From: Janibacter terrae NBRC 107853
GTDB lineage: Bacteria; Actinomycetota; Actinomycetes; Actinomycetales; Dermatophilaceae
Direction of reading: 5' to 3'
Assembly (NCBI RefSeq): GCF_001591405.1
Contig: NZ_BCUV01000007.1
Coordinates: 868,001-932,000, forward strand
Length of the DNA: 64,000 nucleotides
Positions within the stretch are counted from its first letter, which is position 1. Every line of letters begins with the position of its first letter. Below are positions 52,484 to 60,869 of the stretch, piece after piece. The notes under the pieces were generated by a model that ran no database searches, was not told where the DNA came from, and worked only from the letters and a program-made list of their open reading frames with translations. The position numbers and the translations under genes were made by a program.

Positions 52484-52546
52484 CACGTGCCCTCCCTTCG
52501 TCCCTGATCTCGGTGCACCGCTCGGTGGGTGGTGCCCGTTGATCGT

Positions 52547-52575
52547 ACTCGATGTATCGGGGAGATACATCGAGT
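52547..52575. promoter_or_regulatory. PadR operator candidate
   Basis: A 12-bp perfect inverted repeat (ACTCGATGTATC / GATACATCGAGT) with a 5-bp centre. It contains the ATGT...ACAT core typical of PadR operators. It lies between padR-ino1 and the divergent PBP gene. Confidence 0.75.
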
Positions 52576-52651
52576 TTCGTCGTGACGCGCCGTGAGCAGC
52601 AGCCATACTGGTGGCGCGTCTCCCCCCGATCCCGCAGTACACGAGGTCCCC

Positions 52652-55027
52652 ATGTCCAACTCCCCCCGTACCCGCGCCGAGGTCCGCCGCCGGCGCTCGT
52701 CGACCGCGCGTGGCGGCGGCCCACGACGACGAGGCCGCGGGCTCCTGCACAAGGTGCTCCTGGGCCTCGCGGCCCTCGTCGCCCTCGGGATCGTCGCCGT
52801 CGTCATCGCGTACCTCATGACCGACATCCCCGAGCCGAACGACCGCGCGGTCGCCCAGGCCTCGGTCATCTACTACTCCGACGGCACGACGGAGATGGAC
52901 CGGATCGCCACCGTCAACCGCGAGGCCGTCGAGCTCGACGCGATCCCCGACGACGTGCAGCACGCGTTCATCGCCGCCGAGGACCGCTCCTTCTACGACA
53001 ACCGGGGCATCTCGCCCAAGGGCATCTTCCGCGCGGTGAGCGGGGCCCTGGCCGGGGAGGACCGCGGTGGCGGCTCGACGATCACCCAGCAGTACGTGAA
53101 GAACTACTTCCTCACCCAGGACCAGACGATCGAGCGCAAGGCGCGCGAGATCCTCATCTCGGTGAAGATCGACGGCGAGCTGAGCAAGGACGAGATCCTC
53201 GCCAACTACCTCAACACCATCTACTTCGGCCGCGGGGCCGACGGGATCCAGACCGCCTCGCAGGCCTACTTCGGCAAGGACGTCGAGGACCTCTCGGCCT
53301 CCGAGGGCGCCCTGCTGGCCAGCGTCATCCGCGGTCCCTCGCTCTACGACCCCTCGCTCGGGCAGGAGCAGACCACCCTGGCGAAGGGGAGGTGGGCCTA
53401 CGTCCTCGACGGCATGGTCGAGAAGGGCTGGATGACGCCCGCCGAGCGCGCGAAGCAGAAGTTCCCGAAGGTCAAGGCGCCCAAACGCTCCCAGTCGCCC
53501 TCGAGCGACATCGGTTTCATCACCGAGGAGGTGCGCACCGAGCTGCGCAGCAAGCTCGAGCTCTCCGACGCCGACATCGACCGGGGCGGGTTCAAGATCG
53601 TCACGACGATCGACAAGAAGGCGCAGCGCGCCGCCCGTGAGGCGGTCGAGGACAACCGGCCGACCGGCGAGCGGACCTCCGACCTGCACATCGGCCTCGC
53701 GGCCATCCAGCCGGGCGACGGCGCGATCCGCGCGATGTACGGCGGCTCCCGCTTCGGCAAGGGCCGCTACGGCTACTTCAACTCCGCCGTCGACGGCAAG
53801 ATGCAGGCCGGCTCGACGATGAAGCCCTTCACGATGATCGCCGCCCTGCGCAAGGGGATCCCGCTCTACACGACGTACAGCGGGGCGAGCCCGTACTACG
53901 ACAAGGCGTTCATCTACGACGGCAAGGACGCGACCGCGATCCAGCGCGCCGGGGGTGTCGTCAACTACGGCAACACGTCGTACGGACCGGTCAACATGCG
54001 CACCGCGACGCAGAAGTCGGTCAACACGTACTACGCCCAGCTCAACCTCGCCGCCGGGGCGAGGTCGACGGCCGAGTCGGCCAAGGACTCCGGCGTCGTC
54101 GCGTGGAACGGTGACAAGCGCACCGGGATCTCCACCGGGCCGGGCAATGTCTTCGGCACGGACGCCGTGCGGGTCATCGACATGGCCAACGCCTACGCGA
54201 CCATCGCGGCCGAGGGACGACGGGCCACCCCGTACTACATCTCCTCGGTGAAGAGCACCGGCGAGTACGAGCTGGACTACAAGGTCAAGAAGGACGTGCG
54301 CCGCGCCTTCCCGCAGGACGTCGCCCGCGACGCGATCCAGGCGATGAGCCAGGTGGGCCAGCCCGGGGGCACCGGGTACCCGACGGTGGCCGACCTGGGC
54401 CGCCCGGTGGGGGGCAAGACCGGCACGACGTCCAACAACTACGCCGCCTGGTTCGACGGCTTCACCCCGGGGCAGCTGGCCACTGCCGTCGGCATGTACA
54501 AGGGCGACGGGCGGCTCGTCGACAAGAACCAGCTGGTGAACCTCGGCGGGTACGGCGAGATCACCGGCGGCACGGTCCCGGCCCGCATGTGGACCGACTT
54601 CATGATCGGCGCCCTCGAGGGCGAGCCGGTCAGGAAGCTGCCACCGCCGGGCAACGTCAAGTACCGGCCGCAGACCGACGGGCCCACCGACGCGCCGCCG
54701 CCGATCACGACGACGACGCAGGCCCCGGAGCCCGTGCCGACGACGACCTCCCAGACGCCGCGCACCACCACGACGACGACCACGTCGACGCCGTCCTCGA
54801 CGAGCACGAGCTCCTCCTCCTCGTCCAGCACCTCCTCGAGCACGACGACGAGCACCACCCCGCCGCCACCGACGACGACCTCCACGCCGCCGCCGACGCC
54901 GACGACGACGACGACCTCCACGCCGCCGCCACCGCCGCCGACGACCACGACGACGCCGACGACCACGCCGCTGCCGACCATCCCGCGGCCCACGGGTGGT
55001 GGCCGCGGGACGGAGCAGGGGGAGTAG
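52652..55027 (+). CDS. ponA: bifunctional penicillin-binding protein (class A, PBP1-like)
   Basis: A 791-residue class A PBP: a basic cytoplasmic N-terminus, a membrane helix (about 34-55, VLLGLAALVALGIVAVVIAY), a GT51 transglycosylase with AAEDRSFYDNRGISPKG and GGGSTITQQYVKNYF, and a transpeptidase with STMK (AGSTMKPF), SVN and KTGTT motifs. The C-terminal approximately 120 residues are a Thr/Pro/Ser-rich low-complexity tail. It polymerises and crosslinks peptidoglycan. It is divergent from padR-ino1, and its transcription could be affected by the shared operator. Confidence 0.94.
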   Translation: MSNSPRTRAEVRRRRSSTARGGGPRRRGRGLLHKVLLGLAALVALGIVAVVIAYLMTDIPEPNDRAVAQASVIYYSDGTTEMDRIATVNREAVELDAIPDDVQHAFIAAEDRSFYDNRGISPKGIFRAVSGALAGEDRGGGSTITQQYVKNYFLTQDQTIERKAREILISVKIDGELSKDEILANYLNTIYFGRGADGIQTASQAYFGKDVEDLSASEGALLASVIRGPSLYDPSLGQEQTTLAKGRWAYVLDGMVEKGWMTPAERAKQKFPKVKAPKRSQSPSSDIGFITEEVRTELRSKLELSDADIDRGGFKIVTTIDKKAQRAAREAVEDNRPTGERTSDLHIGLAAIQPGDGAIRAMYGGSRFGKGRYGYFNSAVDGKMQAGSTMKPFTMIAALRKGIPLYTTYSGASPYYDKAFIYDGKDATAIQRAGGVVNYGNTSYGPVNMRTATQKSVNTYYAQLNLAAGARSTAESAKDSGVVAWNGDKRTGISTGPGNVFGTDAVRVIDMANAYATIAAEGRRATPYYISSVKSTGEYELDYKVKKDVRRAFPQDVARDAIQAMSQVGQPGGTGYPTVADLGRPVGGKTGTTSNNYAAWFDGFTPGQLATAVGMYKGDGRLVDKNQLVNLGGYGEITGGTVPARMWTDFMIGALEGEPVRKLPPPGNVKYRPQTDGPTDAPPPITTTTQAPEPVPTTTSQTPRTTTTTTTSTPSSTSTSSSSSSSTSSSTTTSTTPPPPTTTSTPPPTPTTTTTSTPPPPPPTTTTTPTTTPLPTIPRPTGGGRGTEQGE

Positions 55028-56359
55028 GTGCCCCGCGAGTCGACCCCGCGGGACCTGCTGCCCGAGGACGCGAGCGAGCTGCTCGGCGGGCCCATGGGTC
55101 GCCGGGTCGCTGCGCGGCAGCTCGCACTGGGACGGGTGCTGCCGCTGGTCGCGGCGCTGAGCATGGTCCCGCTCGCCGGGGCCGTGCTGCGCCAAGGCCA
55201 CTGCATCGGCACCGGCTGGAACGGTGACGACCAGTTCTGGCGCGGGTGCTTCTCCGACCTGCCGGCGCAGTACCAGCTCGGCGGGCTCGAACGGGGCATC
55301 GGCGGGTGGCTCGCCGGCGAGATCCGCCTCGAGCAGATGCCGCTCCTGTCCGGGCTGATGTCCCTCGTCGGCGGGCTCATCCCCGACACCGGGGGCTGGC
55401 TGACCGACACCCGCTGGTACCTGACGACCTGGACGCTGCTCATCGCGATCTGCCTCGTCGTCGCCGTGTGGTGCCTCGGGCGGATGCGCCCCCAGCGCCT
55501 CGACCTGGCGACCCAGCTGGCCCTCTCGCCGGTCCACGTCGTCGCGGCGCTGCTCTCGCCGGACATGGTCGTCGTCACCCTCGTGCTGGCCGCGATGCTC
55601 GCCGACTGGACGCGGCGCCCCGTCCTCGCGGGCGTCCTCCTGGGCGTGGCCCTGCTCGGGCACGCCTGGGTCGGCATGGTCGCCGTCGCGCTGGTCGTCG
55701 CCGCGCGCCGCGTCGGGCACGTCGAGGACGCCGTGCGCACCGTCGCGGTGGCGCTCGGCACCGCCCTGGCCGTCGGTCTCGTCCTCGCGCTCGCCTCCCC
55801 GGAGATCGCCACCGGACCGCTGCGCGCGTGGTGGGGCGGCAAGCCCGGCTACGGCTCGGTCCTGATGATCCCCGAGCTCGCGGGCCACCCCCTGCCGAGC
55901 CGGGTCGCGCCCCTCTTCGCCCTCGTCGGCTGGGCCGCGGCGACCTGGGCGGGTGTGCTCATGGCCCGCCGCGCCTGGCGACCGGCGACGTGGGCGCAGG
56001 TCGCCGCCTTCACGGTCCCGCTCGTGGCGCTCACCGGAGCCTCGGTGCCGGTGCAGGCGGCCTTGTGGGTGCTGCCGCTGGCGATCCTCGCGGGCGTCTC
56101 GTGGCGCACCCACCTCGGCTTCGTCGCCGTCGAGGCGGTCCACGCCACCGCGCTGTGGCTGCACATCGGTGCGGCGTCCGACCCGGACACGGGCCTGCCC
56201 GCACCGTGGTACGCCGTCATCGTCCTCGGCCGGGCGATGGCGTGGGGCTTCCTGCTGTGGAGCGTCTGGTACACGCCGGTCGACAACCCGGCGCCCTCCC
56301 TTCGTCCCCAGACCCCGACGGTCGACGACGAGCGTCCACAGGAGCCGGTCACCGTCTGA
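55028..56359 (+). CDS. polytopic membrane protein, glycosyltransferase-C-like
   Basis: A 443-residue protein with about 9-10 membrane helices. An outer loop after the first helix holds CIGTGWNGDDQFWRGCFSDL. The pattern of long hydrophobic runs and short Arg-rich cytoplasmic loops is like actinobacterial GT-C/DUF2029-type membrane proteins, but no catalytic Asp motif is certain. The GTG start directly follows the PBP stop, so it is one operon with ponA, as seen in other actinobacteria. Confidence 0.7.
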   Translation: MPRESTPRDLLPEDASELLGGPMGRRVAARQLALGRVLPLVAALSMVPLAGAVLRQGHCIGTGWNGDDQFWRGCFSDLPAQYQLGGLERGIGGWLAGEIRLEQMPLLSGLMSLVGGLIPDTGGWLTDTRWYLTTWTLLIAICLVVAVWCLGRMRPQRLDLATQLALSPVHVVAALLSPDMVVVTLVLAAMLADWTRRPVLAGVLLGVALLGHAWVGMVAVALVVAARRVGHVEDAVRTVAVALGTALAVGLVLALASPEIATGPLRAWWGGKPGYGSVLMIPELAGHPLPSRVAPLFALVGWAAATWAGVLMARRAWRPATWAQVAAFTVPLVALTGASVPVQAALWVLPLAILAGVSWRTHLGFVAVEAVHATALWLHIGAASDPDTGLPAPWYAVIVLGRAMAWGFLLWSVWYTPVDNPAPSLRPQTPTVDDERPQEPVTV

Positions 56360-56527
56360 GCGGCCCGTCGCCCGGGTGCACGCTTTGGTGCGAAGGGAGT
56401 GCAGCCGATACCCTCGGGTGTCTCCCGTGTCGTCGTCGTCCTGACGGCGTGCCCGGGGACCGATGCACAAACCCTCCTGTCACGGAGAGACCGTGACCGC
56501 ACAGACCGAAGGAGGCGGGTTATCAGC
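56360..56527. promoter_or_regulatory. rpsF operon promoter and structured leader
   Basis: Promoter: -35 TTGGTG (56385-56390), -10 TACCCT (56409-56414), 18-bp spacer. The leader can fold a hairpin GTCACGG-AGAGA-CCGTGAC (56479-56497) enclosed by a CCTCC (56473-56477) / GGAGG (56511-56515) pairing that would hide the Shine-Dalgarno. ACCG just before GGAGG resembles the CCG element of the known S6:S18 leader motif. Confidence 0.55.
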
Positions 56528-56815
56528 ATGCGTCAGTACGAGCTCATGGTCATCTTCGACCCCGAGACCGACGAGCGGGCCGTCCAGCCGCTGTTCGACA
56601 AGTTCCTCACCGTCGTCACCAAGGACGGCGGCAGCGTGGACAAGATCGACCACTGGGGCCGTCGTCGTCTCGCCTACGAGATCAACAAGAAGGCAGAGGG
56701 CCTCTACGCCGTCGCCAACCTGACCTGCACGCCGGCGACGAGCAAGGAGCTCGACCGCCAGCTGGGTCTCTCCGAGCAGGTCCTGCGGACCAAGCTCATG
56801 CGCATCGAGGCCTGA
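56528..56815 (+). CDS. rpsF: 30S ribosomal protein S6
   Basis: A 95-residue S6 protein: [40 protein letters not shown], ending [13 protein letters not shown]. It heads the rpsF-ssb-rpsR-rplI operon. The ribosome site GGAGG is 12 nt upstream, which is rather far and may be regulated by the leader. Confidence 0.98.
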   Translation: MRQYELMVIFDPETDERAVQPLFDKFLTVVTKDGGSVDKIDHWGRRRLAYEINKKAEGLYAVANLTCTPATSKELDRQLGLSEQVLRTKLMRIEA

Positions 56816-56891
56816 GACAGCCTCGACCCCCGGTCCGTCGGTGCATGCCGACGGACTCACCTGAGACGATCACCGATCGAGAAGGAAACCC

Positions 56892-57506
56892 ATGGCAGGC
56901 GAGACCCCCATCACCGTTATCGGCAACCTCACGGCTGACCCGGAGCTCCGGTTCACCCCGAGTGGCGCCGCAGTGGCCAACTTCACCGTTGCCTCGACCC
57001 CCCGCACGTTCGATCGCCAGACGAACGAGTGGAAGGACGCGGAGACGCTCTTCATGCGCTGCTCCGTGTGGCGCGAGGCCGCCGAGAACGTTGCGGAGTC
57101 CCTGACCCGTGGCACCCGGGTCGTCGTGACCGGTCGCCTGATCTCCCGCTCGTGGGAGGACAAGGAGACCGGCCAGAAGCGCTCCGTCATGGAGATGCAG
57201 GTCGACGAGGTCGGCCCGTCGCTGCGCTACGCCACCGCCAAGGTGACGAAGACCCAGCGCGGCGGTGGCGGCGGCCAGGGCGGCGGCGGTTCCTGGGGCG
57301 GCGGTGGCCAGCAGGGTGGTTCCGGCGGCGGCTTCGGCGGCCAGCAGGAGGACCCGTGGGCGACCGGCGGCCAGCAGGGGGGCGCCCCGCAGGGTGGCGG
57401 CTTCGGCGGCCAGCAGGCTCCCGCCCAAGGTGGCGCCCCGCAGGGCGGCGGCCAGGGTGGCGGTGGCTGGGGCAACGCGCCCAGCTACGACGAGCCCCCC
57501 TTCTGA
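56892..57506 (+). CDS. ssb: single-stranded DNA-binding protein
   Basis: A 204-residue SSB: an OB fold in residues 1-115 ([20 protein letters not shown]), a Gly/Gln-rich linker and the conserved acidic tip DEPPF, which binds partner proteins. It lies in the ribosomal protein operon as usual. AAGGAAA precedes the ATG. Confidence 0.98.
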   Translation: MAGETPITVIGNLTADPELRFTPSGAAVANFTVASTPRTFDRQTNEWKDAETLFMRCSVWREAAENVAESLTRGTRVVVTGRLISRSWEDKETGQKRSVMEMQVDEVGPSLRYATAKVTKTQRGGGGGQGGGGSWGGGGQQGGSGGGFGGQQEDPWATGGQQGGAPQGGGFGGQQAPAQGGAPQGGGQGGGGWGNAPSYDEPPF

Positions 57507-57603
57507 TCGATCCCTCACGCCCGGGTCCGCCCGAGCACCAGACAACACCCCCATCCCGAGGACCAACCTCGGGCTCTCGTGAACACCGAAGGAGAGCACC
57601 ACG

Positions 57604-57840
57604 ATGGCCAAGCCCGTAGTGCGCAAGCCCAAGAAGAAGGCCAACCCGCTCAAGGCGGCGAAGGTCGAGAACATCGACTACAAGGACGCGAACCTGCTGC
57701 GCAAGTTCATCTCCGACCGCGGGAAGATCCGTGCCCGTCGCGTCACCGGCGTGTCCGTCCAGGAGCAGCGCCGCATCGCGACCGCTGTCAAGAACGCCCG
57801 GGAGATGGCCCTGCTGCCCTACTCCTCGTCCAACCGCTGA
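57604..57840 (+). CDS. rpsR: 30S ribosomal protein S18
   Basis: A 78-residue basic protein with [20 protein letters not shown] and [20 protein letters not shown]. It has no zinc-binding Cys set, as in C-minus S18. AAGGAG precedes the ATG. Confidence 0.98.
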   Translation: MAKPVVRKPKKKANPLKAAKVENIDYKDANLLRKFISDRGKIRARRVTGVSVQEQRRIATAVKNAREMALLPYSSSNR

Positions 57841-57870
57841 TCCGCGGCCGCGAAGAATCCAGGAGCAGAC

Positions 57871-58317
57871 ATGAAGGTCATCCTCACCCACGAGGTCTCC
57901 GGCCTCGGTACCGCCGGTGACGTCGTCGACGTCAAGCCGGGTTACGCCCGCAACTTCCTCTACCGTCGCGGCCTCGCCGAGGCGTGGACCAAGGGTGCGC
58001 AGAAGCAGGTCGAGGCGCTCGCCGCCGGCCGCGCCGCTCGCGCCGTGAAGTCCCTCGAGGAGGCGACCTCGATCAAGGGCAACCTCGAGTCGCAGAAGGT
58101 CACCATCGCCGCCCACGCCGGCGAGTCCGGTCGCCTCTTCGGCGCCGTGACGAGCCGCGAGGTCGCCGAGGCCGTCAAGGCCGGCGGTGGCCCGGAGCTC
58201 GACCGTCGCACGATCGAGATCCCGACGCCGATCAAGTCGGTCGGCCCGGCCGAGGCGCTCGTGCGCCTGCACCCCGAGGTCCAGGCGAAGGTCAGCCTCG
58301 ACGTCGTCGCCGGCTGA
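57871..58317 (+). CDS. rplI: 50S ribosomal protein L9
   Basis: A 148-residue L9: N-domain [20 protein letters not shown] then [10 protein letters not shown], a connecting helix, and a C-domain with [17 protein letters not shown]. It is the last gene of the operon, followed by a strong terminator. Confidence 0.98.
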   Translation: MKVILTHEVSGLGTAGDVVDVKPGYARNFLYRRGLAEAWTKGAQKQVEALAAGRAARAVKSLEEATSIKGNLESQKVTIAAHAGESGRLFGAVTSREVAEAVKAGGGPELDRRTIEIPTPIKSVGPAEALVRLHPEVQAKVSLDVVAG

Positions 58318-58332
58318 GTCCGGTCACATCCC

Positions 58333-58367
58333 GACGGGGGGCCCACCATCACGGTGGGCCCCCCGTC
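58333..58367. terminator. rho-independent-like terminator of the rpsF operon
   Basis: A 15-bp perfect stem (GACGGGGGGCCCACC / GGTGGGCCCCCCGTC) with a 5-nt loop, 15 bp after rplI. Confidence 0.85.
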
Positions 58368-58372
58368 GTCGT

Positions 58373-58417
58373 GGGTAGTCCTCCCCATGTCCACGGAGGG
58401 TCGGCAAACCGTAAGGT
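58373..58417 (+). promoter_or_regulatory. promoter with GGGGAG-N2-CTCCCC-type palindrome (site C)
   Basis: GGGTAGTCCTCCCCATGT (58373-58390) starts 39 bp ahead of TAAGGT (58412-58417); the DUF3352-type gene starts at 58454. The left arm has one change from GGGGAG; the ATGT extension is kept as in sites A and B. Confidence 0.6.
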
Positions 58418-58453
58418 TCGTGCCAAGACTTCGTCACGACCCGGGGAGAGATC

Positions 58454-60079
58454 ATGACCCAGCCGCCCTTCGGCCAGCCACCCGCGCCCGGCGGCCAGCC
58501 CCCACCGCCTCCCGGGTACGGGCAGCCTGGGTACGGACAGCCCGTCCACGGGCAGTACCCGGGCGTCCCGCCGCAGTACCCCGGCGTCCAGCAGCAGCCC
58601 GGCCAGTGGGGGCACCAGCTCCCGCCCCAGCCGGCCCCGAGCTCCCGCAGGGCCCTCAGGTGGGGCGCCCTCGGTGTCGCGGGTGTCCTCTCCCTCGGTC
58701 TCCTCGGCGGCGGCGCGCTCTTCGCCTACGGCAAGATCAACGGCGGCGGCCCCCAGCCGGAGACGGCCCTGCCGGCGACCGCCATCGCCTTCGCCAAGGT
58801 CGACCTCGACCCGTCCGCCGACCAGAAGGTCGACGCCTTCCGCTTCGCCCGCAAGTTCCCCGGCGCCCGCGACGAGCTCGCCGACATCGACGAGGGCAGC
58901 GACCTGCGCCAGGAGCTCTTCGACGCCATCAAGGAGGACGGCGGGCTCGAGGGCGTCGACTACGCGCAGGACGTCGAGCCCTGGCTCGGCCAGCGCTTCG
59001 GCGTCGCGGTCCTCCCGCCCACCGACGGCTCGAGCGAGCCCGGTGTCGTCGTGGCACTGGCGAGCACCGACGAGGACGCCGCCCGCCGGGGCCTGTCGAA
59101 GGTGACCGGCACCGGTGGCTACTGCTCCGTCCAGCCCGATTTCGCGATCTGCGGCGAGGAGCAGTCGGTCGTCGACACGGCGGTCGACGAGGCCCAGGAC
59201 AGCCCGCTCGCCGAGGACGACCGCTTCACCCAGGACATGGAGGACCTCGGCGAGGACGGCCTCGTCACCGGCTGGATGGACGCGAACAGGGCGCAGCAGC
59301 TCCTGGGCGCCCTCGGCACCGGTGTCTCCACCACCTCCGAGCCGGTCGGCCGCTACGCCGCCGCGATCCGCTTCGACGGACCGACCCTCGAGATCGCCGG
59401 CCGCGCCAACGGCCTGCCCGACGGCAGCGTCCCCGCCGGGGACGGGACCGCGGTCGGCGACCTGCCGGCCGACACCTTCGCCGCACTGTCGATCTCCGGC
59501 CTGGACGAGTCGATCCGCAAGGCCTGGCCCCAGTTCGACAAGGGTGCGAGGGGGAGCCTCGGCGAGGACTGGCAGGACGGGATCGACTCCTTCACCCAGG
59601 AGACCGGCCTCTCCGTGCCCGATGACCTCGCCAAGGCGGTCGGGAGCGAGACGAGCCTCGCCGTCGGGCCGGACGCGGACACCCCCAAGGTCGCCCTGGT
59701 GACCAACGGTGACCGCGGGCTCATCGACAAGCTCGTCGCCTCCGTCAACAGCAGCACCACCGGCACGGGCGGCACGCCCCAGCTGACGGTCAAGGATGCC
59801 GACGGCAACCGGACGGTCGTCTCGACCGATGCCGGCTACGCCGACCAGGTCGCCACCGGGTCCGGTCTCGCGGACGCCGACGCCTTCAGGGACGCGGTCC
59901 CGGACGCCGACAAGGCCGGCAGCGTGGGGTACCTCGACATCGCCAAGGCCGTCGAGCTCTTCGGCGAGGACCTCGGCGACGAGGAGCGCGCCAACCTCGG
60001 GGCGTTGAAGTCCGCCGGATTCGCCGTCTGGGGCGAGAGCGACCACGCGGACTTCCGCTTCCGCCTGACGACGAGCTGA
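58454..60079 (+). CDS. DUF3352-like membrane-anchored protein
   Basis: A 541-residue protein: a Pro/Gly/Gln-rich cytoplasmic N-terminus (1-60, GQPGYGQP-type repeats), one membrane helix (about 68-92, WGALGVAGVLSLGLLGGGAL) and a large outer domain. It matches the actinobacterial DUF3352 pattern (ALPATAIAFAKVDLDPSADQ; later LPADTFAALSISGLDE). Function is unknown. GGGAGAG precedes the ATG. It shares its promoter palindrome with the WXG100 genes, which suggests a link to that system. Confidence 0.75.
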   Translation: MTQPPFGQPPAPGGQPPPPPGYGQPGYGQPVHGQYPGVPPQYPGVQQQPGQWGHQLPPQPAPSSRRALRWGALGVAGVLSLGLLGGGALFAYGKINGGGPQPETALPATAIAFAKVDLDPSADQKVDAFRFARKFPGARDELADIDEGSDLRQELFDAIKEDGGLEGVDYAQDVEPWLGQRFGVAVLPPTDGSSEPGVVVALASTDEDAARRGLSKVTGTGGYCSVQPDFAICGEEQSVVDTAVDEAQDSPLAEDDRFTQDMEDLGEDGLVTGWMDANRAQQLLGALGTGVSTTSEPVGRYAAAIRFDGPTLEIAGRANGLPDGSVPAGDGTAVGDLPADTFAALSISGLDESIRKAWPQFDKGARGSLGEDWQDGIDSFTQETGLSVPDDLAKAVGSETSLAVGPDADTPKVALVTNGDRGLIDKLVASVNSSTTGTGGTPQLTVKDADGNRTVVSTDAGYADQVATGSGLADADAFRDAVPDADKAGSVGYLDIAKAVELFGEDLGDEERANLGALKSAGFAVWGESDHADFRFRLTTS

Positions 60080-60099
60080 CCCGCTCGACCTCGTCCGCA

Positions 60100-60130
60100 G
60101 CCCGGCCCCGGTCTTCCACCGGTGCCGGGC
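60100..60130 (+). terminator. terminator after the DUF3352-like gene
   Basis: A 13-bp stem with one mismatch (GCCCGGCCCCGGT / ACCGGTGCCGGGC), loop CTTCC. Confidence 0.7.
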
Positions 60131-60148
60131 AGCGGGCAGGATGCAGGG

Positions 60149-60802
60149 GTGACTTCGATGGAGCAGACCGACCGGATCCGTGAGCGCCGCGACGAGTTCT
60201 GGCGCGGCGTCGGCCAGCTGGGCGCGCAGCGCGGTCCCCTGGGCGACGCCGACGAGCCGGCGCTGTGGCCGACCGGTTCCTCTGCCTACCTGCACGTCGT
60301 CACCGCGCACTCGGGTGTCGTCGCGACCGACGGCCTCAGCGACCCCTCGGGTGACGAAGGGGAGTCCGCCGCGCCCGGCCTCGGGGTCGAGGTCTACGTC
60401 GAGGGCCGCGAGCTGGTCGAGGGGCCCGAGGGCGAAGGGCGGTGGCTCGCCACCGCGCTCGAGGAGGCCGCCGGCGCGATCGCCGGTGCCGGCACCAGCC
60501 TGGGTGAGGCGCTCGCCTCCCACGACCTGCTCTCCCTCGAGCTCTCCGCCGGCGACGCACCCGCCGACTGGGTGGCCGAGGGTCGCCTCGGTGCCCTCGT
60601 GGGCGTCGAGCTGCCGGGCCGCGGCCAGGCCTTCGACGTCGAGGGCGGGCGGGTCCGGGCGCTGGCGCTGACCCCCCTTCGTCCGTCCGAGCTGGCGGTC
60701 GTCACCGCCGAGGGTGCGGCCGGCCGCCGCCGGATCGCCGAGGCGCTCGCCGACGCCGGCTGGTACTCGTACGCCGACAGCACCCGGCCCCCGGTCGCCT
60801 GA
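60149..60802 (+). CDS. conserved hypothetical protein
   Basis: A 217-residue soluble acidic protein; I do not recognise the family. It has no signal peptide or membrane span. It contains WRGVGQLGAQRGPLGDADEP, an ALWPTGSSAYLHVVTAHSGV strand region, and a C-terminal ELAVVTAEGAAGRRRIAEAL block. The start is GTG 60149 (AGGA about 8 nt upstream) or ATG 60158; anything further upstream would fall in the terminator hairpin. Confidence 0.6.
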   Translation: MTSMEQTDRIRERRDEFWRGVGQLGAQRGPLGDADEPALWPTGSSAYLHVVTAHSGVVATDGLSDPSGDEGESAAPGLGVEVYVEGRELVEGPEGEGRWLATALEEAAGAIAGAGTSLGEALASHDLLSLELSAGDAPADWVAEGRLGALVGVELPGRGQAFDVEGGRVRALALTPLRPSELAVVTAEGAAGRRRIAEALADAGWYSYADSTRPPVA

Positions 60803-60869
60803 CCCCGCGGTTCGAGGTAACTGCGACGGTCTGTCCGGTCCGAGATACCTCGACCGGAGACACCTCGAC
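60803..60869. other. convergent intergenic region with possible hairpin
   Basis: Between convergent genes. CCGGTC (60835-60840) and GACCGG (60852-60857) flank a short centre and may form a weak two-way terminator. Confidence 0.3.

Noticed and set aside
54700-55020. Thr/Pro/Ser-rich low-complexity DNA as a separate repeat element
   Set aside because: It is in frame with the PBP and is a normal disordered tail of actinobacterial class A PBPs.
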